Part shown: positions 26,657 to 52,370 of the stretch, piece by piece | Layout: every line of letters begins with the position of its first letter | How positions within the stretch are numbered: the stretch's first letter is position 1 | NCBI RefSeq assembly: GCF_964340395.1 | Contig: NC_135549.1 | Location: 21,724,842-21,777,341 of the forward strand | Length of the DNA stretch: 52,500 nt | Reading direction: 5' to 3' | Source of the DNA: Glandiceps talaboti | Taxonomy: Eukaryota; Hemichordata; Enteropneusta; Spengelidae | Translations under genes and position numbers: made by a program | The notes under the pieces: generated by a model | What the model saw: the letters and a program-made list of their open reading frames with translations, nothing else | What the model was told of the DNA's origin: nothing | Database searches by the model: none

Positions 26657-26825
26657 CTCTTTTATTGTTACTGTTAGTGAAATGTGTCTATGGTTATGAG
26701 TGTGTCATAAGTGAAAAGCCAAAGCACCTTCGTTTCTACAATAAAATAGTTCACATATTACATTTTTAAAAACATAGAAATTCACATAAATAACAACTTA
26801 CCCACAGTATGTGTAGAAACAACAT
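2408..26825 (-). CDS. Gene 2: secreted PAN + F-type lectin protein (partial, 7 exons)
   Basis: Model: join of 26825-26802, 18366-18321, 17448-17173, 16918-16730, 16307-16059, 11393-11206 and 2589-2408, all minus strand. Every junction is GT-AG and the phases agree (0,1,1,1,1,0, then open at phase 2), giving 384 complete codons. The product starts with a hydrophobic signal peptide (residues 1-23), followed by a PAN/apple-like module (about 24-115), an F-type lectin (F5/8 type C, fucolectin-like) domain (about 116-261), and an unnamed Trp-rich region (262-384) that is cut by the window edge. No membrane segment is seen, so the inferred product is a secreted carbohydrate- or protein-binding molecule. 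F-type lectins bind fucose in characterised members; binding here is untested. The 5' end was placed at the only ATG that opens a hydrophobic leader joining in frame to exon 2. Transcript data would be needed to confirm the long first intron. Confidence 0.75.
2590..3785. other. Intron 6 of gene 2, no recognised content
   Basis: AT-rich sequence without a supported coding exon or clear repeat. Some minus-strand open stretches around 2,700-2,880 lack any family resemblance. Confidence 0.4.
3786..4900 (+). mobile_element. Non-LTR retrotransposon (LINE) relic, internally deleted
   Basis: The 5' part reads [20 protein letters not shown], then [19 protein letters not shown] and [13 protein letters not shown] (about 3,825-4,015). 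These are the N-terminal reverse transcriptase blocks of jockey/CR1-type LINEs. Directly after KQMDE the frame jumps to [16 protein letters not shown] (about 4,073-4,120), which normally follows the YxDD motif, so the catalytic centre is deleted. The C-terminal block (4,260-4,589) has [19 protein letters not shown] and [11 protein letters not shown]. The 3' end has AATAAA-like sequence and a short (TATC)n tail near 4,885-4,900. Confidence 0.85.
4948..5021. repeat. Foldback hairpin (short MITE-like)
   Basis: The left arm, 4948-4976, and the right arm, 4993-5021, are near-perfect reverse complements: GATTCGGTTTATTCTGC pairs with GCAGAATAAACCGAATC, and TATTTTCAC with GTGAAAATA. A short CTCGCTATTGCT loop lies between. 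Part of a longer motif (CACTCGTGAAAATAA) repeats just outside. Confidence 0.8.
5171..5411. repeat. TTTGTAATAA-motif repeat, left inverted copy
   Basis: It begins TGTACAACCGACATTTGTAA and contains about eight TTTGTAATAA-type motifs. It then passes through ATTTGTAATAAATTTCAG and ends in a GGAGGGTCCTTCCTTTC segment. The same order of motifs recurs inverted at 8903-9082. Confidence 0.85.
5560..5818. repeat. (GTAT)n microsatellite with GGAT interruptions
   Basis: About 255 bp of ATGT tetramers with scattered ATGG units. Open in all three frames simply because the repeat lacks stop codons. Confidence 0.95.
5881..6234. repeat. (GAAT)n microsatellite, three blocks
   Basis: Three GAAT arrays (about 5,885-5,945, 6,022-6,130, 6,170-6,232) separated by related linkers with ATTAATTAATTA and GGATGGATGG. 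The linkers resemble each other, so the array may have grown by block duplication. Confidence 0.92.
6235..6799. other. Unassigned spacer
   Basis: No coding potential or repeat recognised between the GAAT array and the TTTGTAATAA minisatellite. Confidence 0.4.
6800..7725. repeat. TTTGTAATAA minisatellite, ~20/21-bp units
   Basis: About 45 units share the core CGACATTTGTAATAAA. Two main variants occur: a 21-bp form beginning ATTGCC and a 20-bp form beginning CTAA. In places they alternate to make a 41-bp higher-order unit. The first units (from about 6,824) and the last (to about 7,712) are divergent. The core is shared with the inverted copies at 5171-5411 and 8903-9082. Confidence 0.95.
7726..8730. 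other. Spacer inside the inverted-repeat region
   Basis: No supported gene. Contains short ACCAACC-type simple sequence near 8,400-8,425 and 8,690-8,728. Confidence 0.4.
8733..8787. repeat. (GATT)n microsatellite
   Basis: About 13 GATT units. Confidence 0.92.
8903..9082. repeat. TTTGTAATAA-motif repeat, right inverted copy
   Basis: Reverse complement of the order seen at 5171-5411. It ends in CGGTTGTACA at 9073-9082 and carries TTATTACAAATTTCGGC-type motifs. Its inner end has GAGAGGAACCCCC, the counterpart of the left copy's inner end. Confidence 0.85.
9083..10173. other. Intron 6 of gene 2, unassigned
   Basis: No repeat or coding segment recognised, apart from short CA-rich sequence near 9,430. 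Confidence 0.4.
10174..11085. mobile_element. Foldback (long inverted repeat) element with CTCGAG subrepeats
   Basis: The outer ends are TTAGAGCCATTTACAAAAGC on the left and the reverse complement of TTAGTGCCATTTATAAAAGC on the right. The arms (about 10,174-10,470 and 10,727-11,085) match inward to a shared inner end with AAAAGTTA and GAAACTATCT. Each arm is a cluster of 18-20-bp subrepeats around TCTCGAGTGCACGAGATA, which is itself nearly self-complementary. The centre holds a (CATA)n tract and about 150 bp of unique sequence. No protein is encoded. I infer a non-autonomous foldback transposon. Confidence 0.7.
10466..10576. repeat. (CATA)n microsatellite at foldback centre
   Basis: About 27 CATA units with a few CACA, AACT and CGTA variants, located between the two arms of the foldback element. 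Confidence 0.93.
11206..11393 (-). CDS. Gene 2 exon 6, start of unnamed Trp-rich domain
   Basis: The acceptor CTTTCTTTCAG and the donor GAG|GTAATT bound 188 bp (phase 1 to 0), residues 262-324. It contains [20 protein letters not shown], a Cys pair in CPERPC, then [12 protein letters not shown] and [12 protein letters not shown]. The last segment runs straight into VKVSLYD of exon 7, so the two exons encode one domain. Confidence 0.78.
11394..11975. other. Intron 5 of gene 2, unassigned
   Basis: AT-rich, nothing recognised. Confidence 0.4.
11978..12575 (-). mobile_element. LINE relic (CR1/L2/jockey-like), RT fragment
   Basis: On the minus strand, [19 protein letters not shown] (about 12,430-12,490) matches the linker before the RT of CR1/L2-type elements. 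Further downstream, after frame changes and a deletion, comes the RT motif A block [14 protein letters not shown] (about 12,035-12,080). In-frame stops show it is dead. Confidence 0.72.
12576..13799. other. Intron 5 of gene 2, unassigned
   Basis: No recognised gene. At 12,605-12,640 the text AACTGAATGCCTTCCGTAAG recurs in similar form at 14,747-14,770, so part of this is a dispersed repeat. Confidence 0.4.
13800..16010. repeat. ~350-bp repeat family, four copies
   Basis: Copies lie at about 13,805-14,215, 14,946-15,294, 15,297-15,640 and 15,670-16,008, the last three in tandem. Each contains, in order, CCACTTTAG..ACATTTCCTGA (weak in the fourth), TTATTAAAACTAAAAGCTA, TTTTCAGGACAG, GCTT(T/C)GGTATCGCAAATG, CTTGAGATA, CCTAATTACCGAAAA and TTTGAATTGAGC. 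Copies one and four also have a terminal CTTCCTTACGGAAG palindrome preceded by CAGACA-type sequence. Confidence 0.85.
16059..16307 (-). CDS. Gene 2 exon 5, F-type lectin C-terminal half
   Basis: 249 bp, phase 1 to 1, residues 179-261. Its first residues, completed by the T from exon 4, read [16 protein letters not shown], the WDRL-x-N block typical of F-type lectins. It then has [15 protein letters not shown], and [20 protein letters not shown] followed by VYGE, the usual C-E-I-x-V-Y-G end of the domain. Confidence 0.85.
16730..16918 (-). CDS. Gene 2 exon 4, F-type lectin N-terminal half
   Basis: 189 bp, phase 1 to 1, residues 116-178, with acceptor CTTTTTTTCAG and donor T|GTAAGTG. It encodes [17 protein letters not shown], the NVA-x-x-K-x start of F5/8/F-type domains, then [20 protein letters not shown]. 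It joins in frame to the WDRL block of exon 5. Confidence 0.82.
17173..17448 (-). CDS. Gene 2 exon 3, PAN/apple-like domain
   Basis: 276 bp, phase 1 to 1, residues 24-115. The text [17 protein letters not shown] begins the module. The Cys spacing [20 protein letters not shown], then KTCILSD and GWKYFEK, matches the PAN_1/apple pattern (C-x3-C-x5-C ... C-x-L). One exon encodes the whole module. Confidence 0.82.
17449..18320. other. Intron 2 of gene 2
   Basis: Nothing recognised except a short hairpin, TTTCAAAAGG/CCTTTTGAAA, around 18,065-18,091. Confidence 0.45.
18321..18366 (-). CDS. Gene 2 exon 2, rest of signal peptide
   Basis: 46 bp between an AATTGCAG acceptor and a G|GTAAGTG donor, phase 0 to 1. 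It reads [15 protein letters not shown], the end of a hydrophobic leader with a plausible signal peptidase site near GQAQ. It joins exon 3 in frame. Confidence 0.7.
18507..18649. repeat. Foldback/MITE-like palindrome
   Basis: The outer arms (18,507-18,562 and 18,595-18,649) are imperfect reverse complements containing AATGAGTGCTACGTCATC on the left and GATGACGTAGCACGAATGAG on the right. The inner ends are GATTCCCCT and AGGGGAATC. There is no coding sequence. Confidence 0.75.
18650..19330. other. Intron 1 of gene 2, unassigned
   Basis: Nothing recognised. Confidence 0.4.
19332..19371. repeat. (CAA)n microsatellite
   Basis: About 13 CAA units. Confidence 0.93.
19411..19448. repeat. 38-bp palindrome centred on TGACGTCA
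   Basis: The arms CATATTACTATAC (19,411-19,423) and GTATAGTAATATG (19,436-19,448) are perfect reverse complements. The middle holds a full TGACGTCA, so 36 of 38 bases are symmetric. Confidence 0.9.
19509..19586. repeat. (TA)n microsatellite
   Basis: About 78 bp of TA immediately before the terminal part of a minus-strand Penelope-like relic. Confidence 0.95.
19600..20190 (-). mobile_element. Penelope-like relic, GIY-YIG C-terminal part
   Basis: The minus strand reads [20 protein letters not shown], then [12 protein letters not shown] (about 20,150-20,030), the GIY-YIG region of Penelope-like elements. It continues to [18 protein letters not shown] (about 19,895-19,842). Its 3' non-coding tail runs into (TA)n. 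The family differs from the copy at 0.4-2.2 kb. Only the last third of the element remains. Confidence 0.75.
20191..20691. other. Intron 1 of gene 2, unassigned
   Basis: Nothing recognised. Confidence 0.4.
20692..20971. repeat. 41-bp direct repeat flanking ~198 bp
   Basis: The sequence at 20,692-20,732, beginning CTGTTAAAATGAATTCTTCA, recurs exactly at 20,931-20,971. Between the copies lie unique sequence and a (CA)n tract (20,890-20,931), and (TA)n follows the second copy. Confidence 0.92.
20970..21010. repeat. (TA)n microsatellite
   Basis: About 40 bp of TA directly after the second 41-bp copy. Confidence 0.93.
21417..21600. mobile_element. Possible DNA-transposon terminal region
   Basis: CCAGGGTTCGTACACTTAGA, then repeated TTCCAGGG-type motifs (TTTCCAGGG, TTTTCCAGGGG, TTTCCCAGGG), resembles termini I recall from non-autonomous DNA transposons. 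The opposite end was not found, so this is weak. Confidence 0.3.
21601..22734. other. Intron 1 of gene 2, unassigned
   Basis: No supported gene or repeat. Confidence 0.4.
22735..22880 (+). mobile_element. Possible LINE 3' end fragment
   Basis: TTTTTCAGGGCCACAGA forms a hairpin with TCTGTGGTCCTG, followed by TGTATCTGGTGAATAAATCA. The GGGCCAC hairpin and (A/T)-rich tail resemble CR1/L2-type 3' ends. A related piece lies at 29,085. No protein remains. Confidence 0.35.
22920..23014. repeat. (TA)n microsatellite
   Basis: About 95 bp of TA with a few TAAA interruptions at the start. Confidence 0.94.
23405..23474. repeat. (AAT)n microsatellite
   Basis: About 23 AAT units. Confidence 0.94.
23475..24435. 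other. Intron 1 of gene 2, unassigned
   Basis: No supported gene. ACGTTTCCCTGAGGGAAGG near 23,706 resembles ACGTTTCCTTGAGGGAAGG near 14,256, pointing to a small dispersed repeat. Confidence 0.4.
24436..24845. mobile_element. Foldback element with CGTCTGGCTCGACA subrepeats
   Basis: The outer ~45 bp are inverted: CTGAAACAAAACGTCGCCTG on the left and the reverse complement of CCGAAACAAAACGTGGCCTG on the right, both followed by CGACAAAAATCTC. Inside, TCGTCTGGCT(A/C)GACAA-type motifs recur in both orientations. No protein is encoded. The build parallels the 10.2-11.1 kb foldback with a different subrepeat. Confidence 0.7.
25000..25310 (-). mobile_element. LINE relic, C-terminal Cys motif
   Basis: The minus strand reads [20 protein letters not shown], then [15 protein letters not shown]. 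This is the C-x2-C...VEDE-x-HFL-x-x-C end of jockey/CR1-type RT proteins. It ends after KRKNCLYRL near 25,040. Nothing of the RT core is nearby. Confidence 0.65.
25311..26801. other. Intron 1 of gene 2, proximal part
   Basis: No supported gene. Contains C-rich sequence at 26,240-26,265 and a (GT)n run at 26,629-26,655. Confidence 0.4.
26802..26825 (-). CDS. Gene 2 exon 1, start codon and signal peptide start
   Basis: The ATG at 26,825-26,823 gives MLFLHILW before a strong TGG|GTAAGT donor. Joined at phase 0 to exon 2 this makes a continuous 23-residue hydrophobic leader. Only 24 coding bases are present, so the call rests on the in-frame leader and the donor. Confidence 0.6.
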
Positions 26826-27235
26826 TATATTGATGTACCCTTCGTAAGCACAGTAACACAGCAAGGCTTTGACGTTGGTCGGTAGACTACTGTAACAGAT
26901 GTTCAAGGCATCCAAGAAAAATCTTCCAATCGATAAAATGTAACGCCACGGTCAACTCAATGCATTAGATGATGTATGTTCATAACCAGTGAAGACTGTC
27001 TTTCTATCTATGTTCACAACCTCCAATTACACCTGGTGAGTGACGTGAAAATCAAGTCTGGATAAACCAGAGGACGGGAAATCTAATTAGCATATGAATT
27101 GAACATACCATAATAGTTGTATGCTCAACACTATTCCAAAGTGATACTTCTCATATACATATCAATACAATAGGCTTATATCAAATTACTGTGATTAGTA
27201 AAAGTAATGTGCACAACGTTTGACAATTAGTGAAA
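26826..27235. other. 5' flank of gene 2
   Basis: Presumed 5' UTR and promoter side. No convincing TATA box or initiator is seen on the minus strand. Confidence 0.35.
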
Positions 27236-27298
27236 CATACATACATACATACATACATACATACATACATACATACATACATACATACATACATACAT
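27236..27298. repeat. (CATA)n microsatellite
   Basis: About 15 CATA units. Confidence 0.94.
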
Positions 27299-27640
27299 TT
27301 TCGTAACATGACATCTAGTTATTTCACTGTACGACAGAGAACCACCATTGAATGATATATTTTCATTGCACATCTTCCCACGTATTTCTGTAGTTGTAGT
27401 TGTCACGACTACCTTATATTACTCCGCTACATTATGGTATGAAGATGTGAAAGTTCATGGCAAGTAACGTAATAAGGTCATCAATCAGTCGACTCATCGC
27501 AAAAAATATCATGTGGTGAACGAAAACACATTGTAAAACTAGTCATCCACGACTGTTTTTAGTTGCCATGGCAATGTCTCCTGCTGCGCCAACTGTTTGA
27601 TAGACTGCTGACTGGTCGTGACAAGTCGATTTTAAGTTGA

Positions 27641-27641
27641 T

Positions 27642-27725
<84 letters not shown>

Positions 27726-27796
27726 TCTATCTGTCTGTGTCTGTCTGTTTCTGTGTGTGTGTGTCTGTCTGTCTGTCTGTCTGTCTGCCTGTCTCT
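27641..27796. repeat. (CTGT)n/(CTAT)n compound microsatellite
   Basis: Pure CTGT, then CTAT, then CTGT with GTGT interruptions. Confidence 0.94.
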
Positions 27797-27903
27797 ATGT
27801 CGTGACCCTCGATTTCAATGATTCTCTCATTTGTCCGTATGTCTACCCTCTGCCTGTCTCTCAGTCTATCTTCTTTTTTTCTCTCTCATGACTTGTCGAT
27901 GTT

Positions 27904-28007
<104 letters not shown>

Positions 28008-28205
28008 AATTACAGTAATGACGTTATCATAATACAAAGGAGTACAATCTTACATTATAGGACTTCAAACACACCTTTGAGGAGCACCTGTATCTAGAAC
28101 TATTGAAGAGGAAATATGGCCTTTAATTTGACAATGTGTGGTCTATCATACAAAACTTAAAATCCACCTGCACATAGAAGAACTAATTCCTAGATCAGAT
28201 AACTT

Positions 28206-28252
28206 ATTGACTAACTTCAATCAATCGATCGATCGATCGATCGATTGATCAA

Positions 28253-28285
<33 letters not shown>

Positions 28286-28329
28286 AACCATAATGAACTC
28301 TATATGTGTATATTGTATAGTGTATATTG

Positions 28330-28417
<88 letters not shown>
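28206..28417. repeat. (GATC)n, (CAGC)n and (TA)n tracts
   Basis: GATC units at about 28,226-28,246, CAGC units at 28,254-28,285, and pure TA at about 28,336-28,417. Confidence 0.93.
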
Positions 28418-28422
<5 letters not shown>

Positions 28423-28557
28423 CTTACTCTTTTCCTACTATAATGTCACTTGCATTCTTGACCAGTACACCCACTAAGGACACATTGCCATTTATAGCTG
28501 GTAAGCAAAACGTATTAAAAGCGATTACACGCTTTAGCCTGGGGCGTACAAACGTAC

Positions 28558-28592
28558 ACAGACAGACAGACAGACAGGCAGACGGACGGACG

Positions 28593-28636
<44 letters not shown>

Positions 28637-28637
28637 T

Positions 28638-28670
<33 letters not shown>

Positions 28671-28706
28671 TACATAGATAGATGGATGGATCGATAGATA
28701 CACAGA

Positions 28707-28769
<63 letters not shown>

Positions 28770-28826
28770 CATACATACATACGTACGTGCGTGCGTGCAC
28801 GCGTGCGTGCACGCGTACGTACGTAC
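28558..28826. repeat. Compound (CAGA)n/(GGAC)n/(CATA)n/(CGTG) tract
   Basis: CAGA and GGAC units from 28,558 to about 28,670, then CATA units, then GCGTGCAC/CGTACGTAC sequence. Bases 28,708-28,826 alternate purine and pyrimidine without a break. Confidence 0.94.
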
Positions 28827-31800
28827 CTAGGTCCTGATGTTCTTTCTAGGTTGCACAGATTTTTCAAAATTAGCTAATTTTTTACTGCTCCTTGGAAAGC
28901 TATTTCTTTACAATTACAGCTTCAGGTTCCAAATATTAAACGATTTTGTTGTATTGTAAAACGTCGAAAAACAGATAGCCAGTAAACTAATAAGATAGAA
29001 GTGCATCTTCAAAAGTGGTCATGCATGGAACAAGCTAAATTGTAATTGTGAGCTATATACATCAGATTTTTTGTAAGTTTATTTTTCTTTCCAGGGCCAC
29101 CCCTCCCACCTTTTCTTTTTCTGTTTTTCCTGTGATTTGAATTCTTTTTTATTCGACAAAATTGAATAAAATTTGTTTAAAAAAGAAAGAGAAAAAAAAA
29201 GACTTCAAAGACAAAATTGTTTTTATGTATTTGTTCTTTCCCTGTTTCTTACATCAGTAATGGCTGTACATCTTATAGGAAGAAATAAACAACACAGAGA
29301 CCATTTGGAAAACAATAGAAAACCTGAACTAGACACCCACACATGAAAAAAAATACATGTATAATAAAATAAAATAAAATTCTACCTACCCCACCTATTT
29401 TCAAAATTGAATGTAATCGGAACCACACACTTTTTTTTACTCCTAATCATCCTTCAGAGATAATAGATGGTTACAATAAAGTTGAATGACACTTTCTTTA
29501 TTACAGTATATTTTGAGGTACAACCCTTCCCATTCAAGTGTTATATTTAGAGATGGACCTACAGGAGTGCAAAATGTGCTATAAACGTCCGATCAGGTTT
29601 TGCACCAGAGCCTTAAGGGGCGAGATCAATAGTTCAATGTAGGATAAATGTATAACATTCTTATACTTAGGCCTCAGACCCCCCCCCCCCACAAACACAC
29701 ACACACACACACACACACATCCATCCACCGTCTTTCTAACTAAATTGGCCGAAAACGAAAATTGTTTCAAACCGCGCGATCTATTTCAAATCAGTATCAT
29801 GTAGTACTATGAATTTCAAGCCAGTATGTAGTGAGTAAAAATAGTTCTTTTGTTGACATTTTACTTTATTTAGTGCAATGTATTTAATATAGCAAATATT
29901 CTTCAATTTTTCAATTTGACATTTTGTAAAGAAACATTTGCATTTAGGGTTAATACAAACATCCATAAATTTAAAGTGAAATCGATTTTGTAGGATGAGA
30001 ACTAATTTGACTCAACCCACACCCCACCCCAAAGTAAAATAATTTAGCTTTTTATCATACATTGAACTTTTGATCTCACCCCTAAAAGAAAACACAATAC
30101 TGCTGACGAAACAGTGCGACAAGGGATCATACAGCAGTTTAAACAAATACATTTAAACTCGAGAATAAAGTAACAATTAGTAAAGTAACAATAGGTGAAT
30201 GTCATATGACAACAATAAATAAATAGTACATATATTACAACTGTTATGTCGTTACGACGGAACTGCATTTGTATGGATGTTGAAAACTGGTTATTCACGG
30301 TAAAAGAATAACTTTCAAAATTACGTTGTAATTGTTGTCAGGAAACAATATTGAATCAAGTTTATACGATGTATGCAGATTCTATGCTGTTACTAGAAAA
30401 GGGGGGGGGGTGAAAAAAATCCATCCTGGATACTTCTTACATTGCTGACATTTGTAGTTACAGTACTTTTTCACGACACCCTGAATCAAGTGTATGACTC
30501 CTGATGAACGTATAACCATTTCTTTCAATTGTGTCAACACGAGCGAACTACTGTAACACTGCATATCGTCATCGCGAGAAAGCATCCATATGGGCTATGT
30601 AGAACATACTCACCCCTACCCTAGTCACGTAGGAAAGTACAAGTAGGTTTAATAGTTCTGTTCAAGCTATCGATGCTTATACTCTGTCACACTGTTCTAA
30701 AGTCAATGCTATCAAAACTAGTTAACTGGTCCGTCCGAAAGGTTCTATATATGGGCAGTGACTAATCGTCTCAAAGTTCAACTACAAGAGAAACTTATTT
30801 TTAAGAGCCGGCAGCAAAGAAGACCCGTTATGTTACATTAACTCCGAAAAAGAATGTGTTCAAAATGGTAAACGACAAGAAAACGCAAAAGAGGTTTAGA
30901 ACCTAGACCAAGAAAAGCACCTCGTACAAGGCTTACGAAGAGACAGTAAGGACGACGAAACCTAATGCATGTATAAGGAAGGTTACTGAACGAAGCTAAA
31001 AGGCGATGGCAGTACTGCTGTCATAGCGTCAACAAGAGCGGCTTCTGGGTAACCAAAGGGTCAAGCAACTATATTGTGATATTTCTCCTTTTTGTATTTT
31101 AAGTAGCCTACCCATATACTGTATGGTCTGAGGTTACAATGCAGTTGACACTCTTTTCCTTGCACCATAACGTTTGCTACATTATTTGTAAATATTGAAT
31201 GCATTTTAGTCTTTTCCAATTTCTGAGTCTCTGTAAATATGGTAATCATGCAGACATCTCAAATAAATAAATAAACCCTAATTAAAATTTCACACTATAT
31301 CAGGTCATCATTAATGATTATCCAGAGTTGATAGACAGATGTTTTTTCCAAATGCATTCCCTACTTTAATACTATCCCCACCTAAATTTCCACCTCAGCT
31401 ACTTGCATCACGTGCACTAGAATCAAAGATACTGAATGAAATGTGTCAAGAGAAAGCAAAACCCAAAGTCACATGTAGTTGACGCAGTTTTTATTTCAAC
31501 ACACTTCTTCAGTTATACAGCAAAGTCTTTTTACAATATACAATATATTAGATCTGTACATCTTTTCCACATACCTGTAGGTAAACACATCATATTGACA
31601 TTCTTTAGTCTGACATCATCAACTAAAAGCAATTTCTGGATAATATACACCTGTTAATGACTAAAATGCTGATATATTACATGTGAGAATATGCATGTAT
31701 TATATAATAATAATAACGGAAAAGATATGTATCACGTTGTACAGCATTTACAGGGCGACTGACATCCTGTATTTTGCCATTACAATAGAATGTGACCCTA

Positions 31801-31974
31801 AAATCAAAGTTCTTCGAATATTTCCAAAATTGTTTTATTATGGAAAAATTATTAATAAAAAAAAGATATGAGAAATTTTGGGATACATTGTCTTGTTCTT
31901 AATGATATCGACAATCTTTTGAAATTCACTATCAAAATATCTTAAAATATATATTCTACACAGCTAACAATCCA
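28827..31974. other. Intergenic region between the two genes, right part
   Basis: No supported gene. At 29,085-29,200 a CCAGGGCCACCC followed by an AT-rich tail resembles the LINE-like 3' end at 22,735. There are also short poly-A/T tracts, a (CA)n at 29,693-29,720 and a G9 run near 30,401. Confidence 0.4.
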
Positions 31975-32275
31975 CATCCCTGTTTATACAGGATTGACCT
32001 GTTGCAGGTAAGCAACAGGGTTGCCACAGGCCTGATGTAATTACCATACCTGATGGAACAAACATGTCACAGGTCTGACAAGTCAGGCCTTCCACATAGC
32101 TGATGGGACATTCCTGCCACAGACTTGCTGATGGGTCTGGCCTGCCACACTCTGACCCATCAGACCTGCTACATGCCTGAATCCATTTCCCTGCTCAGGC
32201 CCTGATGGTCATCTGTACCAAGTTTGTCACAGTCCTGATTCAGACCTGATAAATTTTAGCTGCAGGTAGGTTATA
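31975..32275. repeat. Degenerate CAGGCCTGATGG repeat
   Basis: Motifs of the kind GCCACAGGCCTGATG, ACAGGTCTGACA, CAGACTTGCTGATGGG and CCCATCAGACCTGC recur every ~20-25 bp in both orientations, in an otherwise AT-rich region. Confidence 0.6.
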
Positions 32276-33829
32276 AATTCAATTTTAATACACTAAATAT
32301 ATTCAAATTTTAAATGTTATGTGATTAGAGTTTCTTCAATAAAAACACATATAAAATCAATAAATCTTAAAACCTTTTTTTAAAGATATCAAGTACATAA
32401 AATATTCAACTTTCTACACATTTCAAATGTAGTGATCATGTAAATTACAACAGTACAACACAAGTTAACTTTTTTTGTTCATGCTTTTAAACATATTGTA
32501 TACACTAGCACCAACTACAGCAAATTTTGCAACTTTTAATTAAAATTAGTGCCATAAAATTACTTTCGTTGGTTTGTCGTGAATACTATTATAATGGATA
32601 ACACAACAATAAAACACTCGTGCACGTGCTAGTTTCTTGATGTGTTTTTCATTTACATGAGTAAGTTATTATTCCACGGTTTCACCTCGACAGTGAAACT
32701 TGAGGACGTACGAACATCCGTTCTATTTTGTGCGATGCAAAGCACTCATTACATATATAACAAACTAGGCCATAAATGTACCTTCCTCAAAGAACATCTC
32801 ACATCAGGAAATTAATAACAGTACATGCAGATAGTTTGAAAACGAGAGTTGATTCAACATTCGATCCCACAATTCAAGCAATCCAACTAGTTTTGTGATT
32901 AAATAATTTTGAATTTATCATGATTAAATTGGCAAATTTCTAGAGCTGGATGTGAAAATGGCGGCAAAGGGAAAATTTCAGTTCTATTATATATTTTTAC
33001 TTGTGGTATACATCAGACTGTAAGATACGTTGTGTACCACCGCCCACACCAGTCTCCTCTCTCCCAATCTCTCAATGTCTAGCTTTAAATTAACTTAAAA
33101 GTCCGACGTCAATGTAATTTTAACTCCTTCCATTATGTACCTATCTGTGATTGGATGCAACCAGCTCTGGTTGGAAACACTAGAAAGAGTCTACTTCAAT
33201 ACAGACGTGAGAGTGGTTGACATGTGTGATGGCGCCATGTCACGTACCTTACAGACTAAATTCAGATAAAATACATAAAATGTATATTCATGATTCTCCT
33301 TCAAAATATAGTAACTATAATGTAAATCTAAATTTGCAAATATAAGTGTCTGTAAATGTTCATTCCTCACGATGTTGATGTTATTGGCCATCTACGTGAA
33401 CACGAGCAAATATCCAGTTAGGGATGATCGCACAATGTCGCCGAAGGTCAGCAAACGTAGAACGTTCGATTGCGTCAAAACCTCCTCCCCTCCCCATAAT
33501 CGAACGTTCACAAGTGCAACATCAAACACTCATACATACAAACTATGATGAAAACTAGGGGTTACAACACTATGATCGATGTAATGTAAAAACATGATTG
33601 TAAACACGTTAAAATACTAACAGAAACCCAGCACCATATCTGAGTTTCTCACATTAGAAGTAAATTTTTATCAACTTATCAACATCTCAAATACAAAAGC
33701 TGTTATCATTGAAGGAGTGCAACTTTTCCGTCGAAATTTGGCTAGAATTGCGAAAATGAAGTTCGCTTATTGTATTGAGCTTGTGTGACATTTTGCTATC
33801 CACCCACGGTCCCTTAGTGTGAAGAATTG
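32276..33829. other. 3' flank of the receptor gene
   Basis: Presumed 3' UTR and intergenic sequence. The minus strand has an AATACA variant about 55 nt after the stop codon but no nearby AATAAA. No coding segment recognised. Confidence 0.4.
33460..33509. repeat. 12-bp inverted repeat with C-rich loop
   Basis: GAACGTTCGATT (33,460-33,471) and AATCGAACGTTC (33,498-33,509) are perfect reverse complements with a 26-base loop, about 320 bp past the receptor stop codon. Confidence 0.75.
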
Positions 33830-52370
<18,541 letters not shown>

